The notes below the pieces were generated by a model. That model saw only the letters and a list, made by a program, of their open reading frames with translations, ran no database searches and was not told the DNA's origin. A stretch of 36,313 nt of DNA from a virus. The stretch covers positions 1 to 36,313 of the IMG/VR virus record IMGVR_UViG_3300032116_008492; one strand, given 5' to 3'. The translations under genes and the position numbers were made by a program. Positions 29,087-34,497 of the stretch are shown here, piece by piece (positions within the stretch are counted from its first letter, which is position 1; each line of letters opens with the position of its first letter).

Positions 29087-30610
29087 ATGATACTTGCTTG
29101 GTTACTGCTACTTACTGGCCTCACCATTTCAGCAGTCGCAATCTATTACAGCGTAATAGGTTTGGCTGCTATTTTTGCCGCGGCAACTATTCCCATTTAT
29201 ATCATGGGCGGAAGTTTAGAAGTAGCCAAATTAGTATGTGCTAGTTGGCTTAAAGCTAATTGGGATAAAACGCCGGGCTTCATGAAGCTGTATATGACTA
29301 CAGCAGTAGTCGTGTTAATGTTTATTACTAGCATGGGTATTTTTGGTTTCCTATCAAAAGCTCATACAGATCAAAGTTTAGTCAGTGGCGATGTTATATC
29401 AAAGATTGCCGTTTATGATGAGAAGATCAAAACAGAGAAGGAGAATATCGATGCTGCCCGAAAATCTCTTAAACAGATGGATGAAGCTGTTGACCAAGTC
29501 ATGTCTAGATCAAACGACGAACGTGGTGCAGACAAAGCTACGCAAATTCGACGAGCTCAACAACGAGAACGAGCTCAACTCCAGCGTGATATTAACAACG
29601 CACAGAGTAATATTGCTAAACTCCAAGCAGAAAGATCTCCCATTGCAGCCGAAGTCCGTAAAGTTGAAGCAGAAGTAGGGCCGATCAAATACATTGCCAA
29701 ACTAATCTACGGCGACGACCCTGATACTAACTTACTTGAAAAAGCTGTAACATGGGTTATCATATTAATTGTAGCAGTGTTTGATCCTTTAGCTGTTATC
29801 ATGTTGTTGGCTGCTCAAATGACATTCCAATGGTTGCGAGAACAGAAGCAACAAGACAGTACTGTATTACCTGTAGGAGAAGAGCCTACTAAAGAAGACT
29901 TAGATGATGACGGGATTAAAGAACCTTGCCCAAAGTGCGGAACGTCAATGTTAGACGCACCTGGCATTGGCGTGTATTGTCCAAATAAAGAATGTGATGT
30001 ACTAGACGGTCCAAAAAGTTATATAGCTGAGAAAGAAGATAAAGATGCAGTATGGCCGTTTCCAACTTACGATGAAATAACTCCTAAAGAAGAATCTAAA
30101 TCTCATCATCCTGACACACATCCTTATCTTAAACAAGGATTTGCATATCCGGCAGATTGGGTATTTCATCCTCCTATGGTTAGTAAAGAACCAGAGGTAA
30201 GCACTCCTACTGTTGACAGCACCGAAATAAAAATAGACGAAGTTAAAGACAACACTTTTCAAATTCTTCCTGAACTAGAGGAAGAGTCAAAAAAAAAAGT
30301 TTATGATCAAGGAGAGGGGCCGACAGATAGTCAGGACCAAGCCTTAAATTATATCCAAAATGGAGAGCAAAACGAAGAAACTCTTTGGCAAAGGTTGCAA
30401 AAGAAAAAAGATCAAATGCGTCCCAAGGATAGACTATATAAAGAGTATAGTGATCATGAATTTAAAAATATCACTGTAGACAAAGAGTTAGAACCCGAGC
30501 TTTATGAATTTGTTGAAGAAACAAAAAACAAAGGCACTAAATTTAGCAACTACGATAACGACAAATTAGAATATTTCGCAAGAAGGATATATGAACTTAG
30601 GAAAGATTAA
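29087..30610 (+). CDS. Membrane protein with coiled coil and zinc-ribbon
   Basis: A 507-residue protein. The N-terminus has hydrophobic segments at about 1-50 and 68-90. Residues about 105-205 form a long charged coiled coil (DEKIKTEKENIDAARKSLKQ). A further membrane segment WVIILIVAVFDPLAVIMLLAA lies near 223-243, with a zinc-ribbon CPKCG...YCPNKEC near 284-305. The remaining 200 residues are acidic and disordered. This resembles a conserved cyanomyophage membrane protein of unknown role. It has a 10-A run at 30289-30298 and overlaps the next gene by 20 bp. An envelope function in infection or lysis is possible. Confidence 0.7.
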   Translation: MILAWLLLLTGLTISAVAIYYSVIGLAAIFAAATIPIYIMGGSLEVAKLVCASWLKANWDKTPGFMKLYMTTAVVVLMFITSMGIFGFLSKAHTDQSLVSGDVISKIAVYDEKIKTEKENIDAARKSLKQMDEAVDQVMSRSNDERGADKATQIRRAQQRERAQLQRDINNAQSNIAKLQAERSPIAAEVRKVEAEVGPIKYIAKLIYGDDPDTNLLEKAVTWVIILIVAVFDPLAVIMLLAAQMTFQWLREQKQQDSTVLPVGEEPTKEDLDDDGIKEPCPKCGTSMLDAPGIGVYCPNKECDVLDGPKSYIAEKEDKDAVWPFPTYDEITPKEESKSHHPDTHPYLKQGFAYPADWVFHPPMVSKEPEVSTPTVDSTEIKIDEVKDNTFQILPELEEESKKKVYDQGEGPTDSQDQALNYIQNGEQNEETLWQRLQKKKDQMRPKDRLYKEYSDHEFKNITVDKELEPELYEFVEETKNKGTKFSNYDNDKLEYFARRIYELRKD

Positions 30611-31019
30611 TCTAATCACACCTCCTGATACACTGTTTAACAGTAACATCGGATACTTGCTAGTCAAGCCTAGCACTAGACTTAAATTACAGTTTCAAAC
30701 AATACTAAGTGTTATAGATGAAGAAATTAATGTGTACATCTATGACTCTGAAGAAGTAGACATTGCATGGTTGCTTAACGCAGCCAATAATGTAGATATA
30801 ATTATTATTGATGTGGATAATTGTGATCCAATCACTAAAAATTTCTTAAGTATTTTATTGGCAAATGCCAATGCACATTATATAACCAGTGACGAAATCA
30901 CTCCTTGGGGATTGTTAAGTAGAAACAGGATATATAACTTAGACTGGCTTGTAGAACAAATTAATCAAGCCAAAGCCGCAGGCGAAGAAAACAACGAAAG
31001 TGACGAGGAAGACGAATGA
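30591..31019 (+). CDS. Hypothetical conserved phage protein
   Basis: A 142-residue protein beginning MNLGKINLITPPDTLFNSN. EINVYIYDSEEVDIAWLLNAANNVDIIIIDVDNCD resembles a Rossmann-like alternation seen in a conserved cyanomyophage protein with a Y-D-x-E-x-x-D-I-x-WLL core. The end is acidic (EENNESDEEDE). It starts 20 bp inside the membrane protein gene, with an AAGGA box, and its stop overlaps the bS21 start by 4 bp (ATGA). Function unknown. Confidence 0.68.
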   Translation: MNLGKINLITPPDTLFNSNIGYLLVKPSTRLKLQFQTILSVIDEEINVYIYDSEEVDIAWLLNAANNVDIIIIDVDNCDPITKNFLSILLANANAHYITSDEITPWGLLSRNRIYNLDWLVEQINQAKAAGEENNESDEEDE

Positions 31020-31255
31020 GAGAGACAAATAAAAAACCAAGAGGTACAGTAGTATTTTTGCGTGACGGAGACGATGTAGGTCGTGCCCTTCGTAAATTCA
31101 AAAATAAGATTGAGGACAGCAACAAATTGAAGGACCTTCAAAAGAAGGAATTCTATGAGAAGCCTACTACTATGCGTAAACGTAAAGCAGGCGCTGCCAA
31201 AGCTCGTTGGAAGAAAAAGTTGAAAGATCAACAACTTCCGCAGAAAATGTATTAA
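31016..31255 (+). CDS. rpsU: Ribosomal protein bS21 homologue
   Basis: The 79-residue protein aligns with bS21: RGTVVFLRDGDDVGRALRKFKNKIEDS at the N-terminus and KKEFYEKPTTMRKRKAGAAKARWKKKL in the diagnostic C-terminal half (E. coli KREFYEKPTTERKR). It is basic, with an extra QLPQKMY tail. bS21 helps 30S subunits select mRNA starts, and phage copies are known in several marine and large phages. It is coupled to the upstream gene (ATGA at 31016-31019). It may replace host S21 and favour phage messages. Its stop overlaps that of the minus-strand gene at 31252. Confidence 0.88.
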   Translation: MRETNKKPRGTVVFLRDGDDVGRALRKFKNKIEDSNKLKDLQKKEFYEKPTTMRKRKAGAAKARWKKKLKDQQLPQKMY

Positions 31256-31506
31256 TACTCTACTTTGCCCGCTCTGGCAGCAACTAACGACAACGCCCGT
31301 CTTTCGATGGGCTTAAGATAGATAGCTACTTCCGGAATACTGTCTGCGGATTCGTCCTCAGTAGTTTCCGGATCGTCTTCTACCGCAGGTACAAATGGAC
31401 TAACTATCCATTTTGTTCCACGCACTTCATTTGGATTGTCAACACCTTTAGCAAAGACTGCATTAAAAAAGTTTAGATAAATTGGTATTGGTACTAGTGT
31501 TGGCAT
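31252..31506 (-). CDS. Small minus-strand acidic protein
   Basis: An 84-residue frame, MPTLVPIPIYLNFFNAVFAKGVDNPNEVRG, followed by TKWIVSPFVPAVEDDPETTED and a basic end (RRALSLVAARAGKVEY). It has no recognised family. A late promoter core (minus-strand GATAAATA, plus 31512-31519) lies 5 nt upstream of its ATG, the same geometry as several plus-strand leaderless genes. It fills the gap between bS21 and the DEDD exonuclease and converges on bS21 with overlapping stops. Amino-acid composition is protein-like, not that of a random antisense frame. Confidence 0.6.
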   Translation of the reverse strand: MPTLVPIPIYLNFFNAVFAKGVDNPNEVRGTKWIVSPFVPAVEDDPETTEDESADSIPEVAIYLKPIERRALSLVAARAGKVEY

Positions 31507-31511
31507 AAAAA

Positions 31512-31519
31512 TATTTATC
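31512..31519 (-). promoter_or_regulatory. Minus-strand late promoter GATAAATA, 5 nt before ATG 31506
   Basis: Reads GATAAATA followed by TTTTT and ATG on the minus strand. It lies 5 bp from the divergent sigma70 promoter at 31525-31553. Confidence 0.6.
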
Positions 31520-31524
31520 GAGAC

Positions 31525-31553
31525 TTGACACTAACTGTTTTATCTGTTACAAT
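31525..31553 (+). promoter_or_regulatory. Sigma70 early promoter TTGACA-N17-TACAAT
   Basis: A consensus -35, a 17-bp spacer and TACAAT ending 6 nt before ATG 31560. The predicted start site equals the start codon, giving a leaderless exonuclease message. Confidence 0.82.
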
Positions 31554-31559
31554 TGCAGT

Positions 31560-32126
31560 ATGAAAACTGATATTATGATCGACTTAGAAACATTAGCAAC
31601 CAGTCCAGACGCTAGTGTTTTATCAATAGGTGCAGTTAAGTTTGATCCGTTTGGAGACGAACTTAACGACCAACAAATGGACAGCTTTTATGTTCGAGTA
31701 GATTTAGATAGCTGTGATAGACTCGGTCTTGTCACTAGTGACTCTACAATTGCTTGGTGGGCGCAACAAAGCCAAGAAGCACAAGACGAAGCATTTAACC
31801 CAGAAGGTAGAGTTGACATTGTAGATGCAATGAATCAACTGTACAAATTCTGTTGGGGTGCCAAACGTGTATGGTCAAACGGTGCAGGCTTCGACATTGT
31901 GATTATGGAACATATCTTCCGTAAAATTGAAAAAGCATATCCTTGGAGCTATTGGGCTGTGAGAGATTGCAGAACTATATACGACTTAGGTATTGAAGCC
32001 AATCGTCCTCCTGTACTAAAACATCACGCATTGGAAGATGCTTGGAATCAAGCAGTAGGTGTACAAAACGTACTTAAAGAACTACGCAATCGCGGAGTTG
32101 AACCATTTAAAGATTTACGCAAATGA
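31560..32126 (+). CDS. DEDD-type 3'-5' exonuclease (DexA/Rv2179c-like)
   Basis: The 188-residue protein shows the DEDD (RNase T/DnaQ) nuclease motifs: MIDLETLATSPDASVLSIGAV (Exo I, D-x-E), WSNGAGFDIVIMEHIF near residue 102 (Exo II, D) and KHHALEDAWNQAVG near 157 (Exo III, H-x-(4)-D). The phage/Rv2179c-like branch contains 3'-5' exoribonucleases and the T4 exonuclease DexA. Host DNA/RNA breakdown or phage DNA processing are both possible. It is under an early promoter and overlaps the MazG-like gene by 4 bp. Confidence 0.82.
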   Translation: MKTDIMIDLETLATSPDASVLSIGAVKFDPFGDELNDQQMDSFYVRVDLDSCDRLGLVTSDSTIAWWAQQSQEAQDEAFNPEGRVDIVDAMNQLYKFCWGAKRVWSNGAGFDIVIMEHIFRKIEKAYPWSYWAVRDCRTIYDLGIEANRPPVLKHHALEDAWNQAVGVQNVLKELRNRGVEPFKDLRK

Positions 32127-32407
32127 CTGAAGACAACAATGAAGTAATGGACATTGCACAAGAAGAATGTGCAGAAGTAATTCAAGCTATTAGCAAAATT
32201 CGGCGCTTTGGCATCGACAATGCTAAACCAGGAAAAGATCAAACCAATAGAGAACATTTAGAAGAAGAGTTAGGTGATGTTCTTGCCATGGTAGATATCC
32301 TAATGGTCAACGGTGTAGTAAGCTGGGGCAACTTACACAAGGCCAAACGTGCTAAGATCGAAAAACTGAAAACATGGTCCAGTATTCCAAATCTCGATAA
32401 AATCTGA
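32123..32407 (+). CDS. MazG-like NTP pyrophosphohydrolase
   Basis: A 94-residue all-helical protein with the MazG-type acidic signature EECAEVIQAISKI (E-E-x-x-E) and HLEEELGDVLAMVD (E-E-x-x-D), which together bind the Mg-nucleotide. It resembles small MazG/HisE-like phage proteins that hydrolyse (d)NTPs, often discussed as modifying alarmone or dNTP pools. The start overlaps the upstream stop as ATGA. It ends 1 bp before the late promoter that precedes hsp20. Confidence 0.82.
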   Translation: MTEDNNEVMDIAQEECAEVIQAISKIRRFGIDNAKPGKDQTNREHLEEELGDVLAMVDILMVNGVVSWGNLHKAKRAKIEKLKTWSSIPNLDKI

Positions 32408-32415
32408 GATAAATA
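32408..32415 (+). promoter_or_regulatory. Late promoter GATAAATA for hsp20
   Basis: TGAGATAAATAAATTTG overlaps the MazG-like stop. It lies 78 nt before ATG 32494, which leaves a long structured 5' leader. Confidence 0.68.
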
Positions 32416-32422
32416 AATTTGT

Positions 32423-32489
32423 AGAACGCCGTTAGGGTTTTACAAACTGGAGCATGGTGCTCCGAAACGTTCTTGCTTATTAAGGAGAA
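32423..32489 (+). promoter_or_regulatory. ROSE-like RNA thermometer candidate in the hsp20 leader
   Basis: The leader has three pairing options. GGAGCA / TGCTCC (32449-32463) makes a 6-bp stem. AGAACG (32423) can pair with CGTTCT (32468). Most telling, TTCTTGCTT (32470-32478) pairs with AAGGAGAA (32482-32489), burying the ribosome-binding site in a stem with one bulged G and a U-G pair. UUGCU opposite the Shine-Dalgarno, with a bulged G, is the hallmark of ROSE thermometers, which occur upstream of small heat-shock genes. Pairing was worked out by eye. Confidence 0.6.
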
Positions 32490-32493
32490 AACT

Positions 32494-32919
32494 ATGAACG
32501 CATTAACACGATTTGACACTCAAGCTCTAAACAGAGCACTTATTGGATTTGACAGCCTTTTCAACGATGTTGAAAAGCGATTTGCAAACTCCGTACAAAC
32601 TAACTATCCTCCATACAACGTACTAAAACATGATGACGATCACTTTGAGATCGAAATCGCTGTGGCAGGCTTTGACAAAGAGGATGTTACTATTGAGGTT
32701 GATCAAAATTTGCTGACTATCAAAGGCACTCGTTTAAAAGATGACAATGCTAGCAAATACCTACACCGAGGTCTTGCTGCTCGCGACTTTGAACGATCAT
32801 TTACACTTGCAGAACACATGGTTGTGGGCGATGCAGAGTTGACTAATGGTATCTTAAGTGTTAAACTAACACGTGAAGTACCTGAAGCACTCAAGCCTCG
32901 TTTGATTGCAATTAAGTAA
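32494..32919 (+). CDS. ibpA: Hsp20/IbpA-type small heat-shock protein
   Basis: The start is 32494, after AAGGAG at 32482; an upstream in-frame ATG at 32473 lies in the leader stem. The 141-residue product is an alpha-crystallin protein of IbpA type: a short N-terminus (MNALTRFDTQALNRALIGFDSLF), core strands YNVLKHDDDHFEIEIAVAGFDKEDVTIEVD and LLTIKGT, and LSVKLTREVPE near the end. The C-terminal I-x-I/V-like tail is PRLIAIK. It holds unfolding proteins for refolding. A late promoter and a structured leader precede it; a terminator follows. Confidence 0.88.
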   Translation: MNALTRFDTQALNRALIGFDSLFNDVEKRFANSVQTNYPPYNVLKHDDDHFEIEIAVAGFDKEDVTIEVDQNLLTIKGTRLKDDNASKYLHRGLAARDFERSFTLAEHMVVGDAELTNGILSVKLTREVPEALKPRLIAIK

Positions 32920-32928
32920 ATATTATTA

Positions 32929-32953
32929 GGGGGAGGCAACTCCCCCACTTTTT
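32929..32953 (+). terminator. Intrinsic terminator between hsp20 and clpS
   Basis: GGGGGAG, loop GCAA (a GNRA tetraloop), CTCCCCC, then ACTTTTT: a 7-bp GC-rich stem plus a T-run. It follows the hsp20 stop by 9 nt and ends 11 nt before ATG 32964 of clpS. Read-through past it would feed clpS, heme oxygenase and bilin reductase. It may act as an attenuator. Confidence 0.8.
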
Positions 32954-32963
32954 GGAGTATATT

Positions 32964-33266
32964 ATGTCAGCAACTGATGTTCAAATTGACGAAAAAATTA
33001 AACAAAAATTAGAAGAACCTAAGCGTTGGAAGGTTGTATTTTTAAACGATGATTCGACTCCTATTGATTTTGTAGTGGGGTTGCTAACAGAAACTTTTAA
33101 GCACACTCAAGAAACAGCAAAACAAATTACTTTAGAGATACATAATGAAGGTAGTGGAATTGCTGGTGTTTATAGTTTTGAAATTGCTGAAGCAAAAGCA
33201 GTTGAAGCAACACAGTTAGCTAGAGGCAACGGATTTCCATTACAAATTAAAATGGAAGAAGAATGA
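32964..33266 (+). CDS. clpS: ClpS-like adaptor of ClpAP protease
   Basis: ATG 32964 is chosen, with GGAG 7 nt upstream; an in-frame ATG at 32952 lies inside the terminator. The 100-residue product has the N-degron pocket: N28-D29-D30 and T32 (FLNDDSTPIDFV), with H60 in EIHNEGSGIAGVY matching H66 of E. coli ClpS. The gate residue, Met in E. coli, is Ile34. ClpS delivers N-end-rule proteins to ClpA. A phage copy might redirect host proteolysis or compete for ClpA. It overlaps the heme oxygenase gene by 4 bp (ATGA). Confidence 0.88.
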   Translation: MSATDVQIDEKIKQKLEEPKRWKVVFLNDDSTPIDFVVGLLTETFKHTQETAKQITLEIHNEGSGIAGVYSFEIAEAKAVEATQLARGNGFPLQIKMEEE

Positions 33267-33808
33267 GTTTAAAAGAAATCACAAAAGATCTGCATCACGA
33301 AGCAGAAACTACAACATTTGCCAAGATGTTACTCAGTGGTAAAATTGGCAAGCAAGAGTATAAGAACTATTTGTACAACTTGTTGGCAATTTACGATCCA
33401 ATAGAATGGTATTGTAAACGTCAAGGATTTTTTGATACAGTTCCAGACTTGCCTAGACTCAAAGGCATATTAGCAGACTTTATGGAATTAGACGATGGCA
33501 CATACTGCTATCTAACTCCTGCAACACTTGATTATCAGGCGTATCTACATGCACTAGGTAATGACCCCGACAATAGGCACTTAGTAAAAGCTCATCTATA
33601 TGTAAGACATATGGGTGATTTATTCGGAGGCCAAATTATCAAAAAACAAGTGGCACATATTTCAAGCGGCAAGTTCTATGAATTTGACAATGCTGATGCT
33701 ATGAAGATGTCTATCCGCAGTATGTTGACAGACGACTTAGGCGAAGAAGCCAAGATGGCGTTTGAGTATGCCATCGCTATGATGAGAGATCTATATGACG
33801 GCGAGTAA
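33263..33808 (+). CDS. ho1: Heme oxygenase
   Basis: The 181-residue protein is a full heme oxygenase, somewhat shorter than cyanobacterial HO-1. The proximal ligand motif H-x-x-A-E is DLHHEAE (probably H11), and the signature YVRHMGDLFGGQIIKK near residues 113-128 matches the distal helix with its flexible glycines. It cleaves heme to biliverdin IX-alpha, CO and iron. It is translationally coupled to clpS and overlaps the bilin reductase by 14 bp, giving a complete heme-to-bilin module. The released iron could also feed the phage Fe-S or diiron enzymes. Confidence 0.92.
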   Translation: MSLKEITKDLHHEAETTTFAKMLLSGKIGKQEYKNYLYNLLAIYDPIEWYCKRQGFFDTVPDLPRLKGILADFMELDDGTYCYLTPATLDYQAYLHALGNDPDNRHLVKAHLYVRHMGDLFGGQIIKKQVAHISSGKFYEFDNADAMKMSIRSMLTDDLGEEAKMAFEYAIAMMRDLYDGE

Positions 33809-34487
33809 AGTTTGGGATACATTAATTGAAATTGAAAAGCGGCTCGAGGCCGCTTTTTATGCCACTGGTAGTATTATACATGAACCTGGAATGGATCGTT
33901 TTAATCAACCAGGTTGGATTAACAAAGTTTGGGCCAGCAGCCAGTATCGACGAGCGCATATTGATGTAGTAGATGCCCGTGAAACTAAAGGACTTTGGAT
34001 GATGCACTGCTGTGTATTTCCTCATCTAGATAACCCTGCTCCAATTTTTGGATTCGATGTTGTAGCAGGCAAAAACAAAATCACTGGATGTTTTATTGAT
34101 TACAGCCCATCTGGCAATACTACTCACCCTATGATAGAATACTTCGGAGAAGAAGTCAGTAGATATGACTGGCACAAACCTCGTGCATTGCCTGAATGGG
34201 CACAACGTATTTTTAGCAAACATATGGTTGCAGCTGGTAATGTCAGTGATGAAAATGAACTAGCCCAGATTTCCAGTCTTGCTTCTATATTAGTTAACCA
34301 TTACTTAGAAACAGTAGGCGAAACTAAAGGAACTGCTGATCTTGTTACGGTAAAAGCAGCACAGAACTTTTACGCACAAAATCAAAAGCAAAATCCGCAC
34401 ACTCCCAAAGTTATGGTAAGTCTCGGACTAAGTGAAGAGGATGTTACAGCATTCGTTCAAGAATGTCTGTTCCCTGAAATAGCATAA
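33795..34487 (+). CDS. pcyX: Ferredoxin-dependent bilin reductase (PcyA/PcyX family)
   Basis: The 230-residue protein resembles PcyA throughout: RRAHIDVVDA, then MMHCCVFPHLDNPAPIFGFDVVAG and ITGCFIDYSPSG, and RALPEWAQRIFS. By eye-alignment to Synechocystis PcyA, H71 matches His88 and D88 matches Asp105, both catalytic. PcyA Glu76, needed for exovinyl reduction, is Asp57 here, so the product is more likely phycoerythrobilin than phycocyanobilin. PcyX reductases beside a heme oxygenase are known from uncultured marine phages thought not to infect cyanobacteria; this gene fits that type. It overlaps ho1 by 14 bp. The PcyX name is a family-level judgement. Confidence 0.8.
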   Translation: MTASKVWDTLIEIEKRLEAAFYATGSIIHEPGMDRFNQPGWINKVWASSQYRRAHIDVVDARETKGLWMMHCCVFPHLDNPAPIFGFDVVAGKNKITGCFIDYSPSGNTTHPMIEYFGEEVSRYDWHKPRALPEWAQRIFSKHMVAAGNVSDENELAQISSLASILVNHYLETVGETKGTADLVTVKAAQNFYAQNQKQNPHTPKVMVSLGLSEEDVTAFVQECLFPEIA

Positions 34488-34490
34488 ATA
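34484..34490 (+). promoter_or_regulatory. Late promoter ATAAATA, 7 nt before ATG 34498
   Basis: GCATAAATACTCTACTATG overlaps the bilin reductase stop. No ribosome-binding site fits before ATG, so this is another leaderless-type late promoter. Confidence 0.62.
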
Positions 34491-34497
34491 CTCTACT

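Noticed and set aside
30289-30298. Ten-A run in the membrane protein gene as a second frameshift site
   Set aside because: The -1 frame after it closes within about 17 codons, and there is no stop in the zero frame nor a downstream hairpin. Occasional transcriptional slippage is possible but nothing supports a programmed event.
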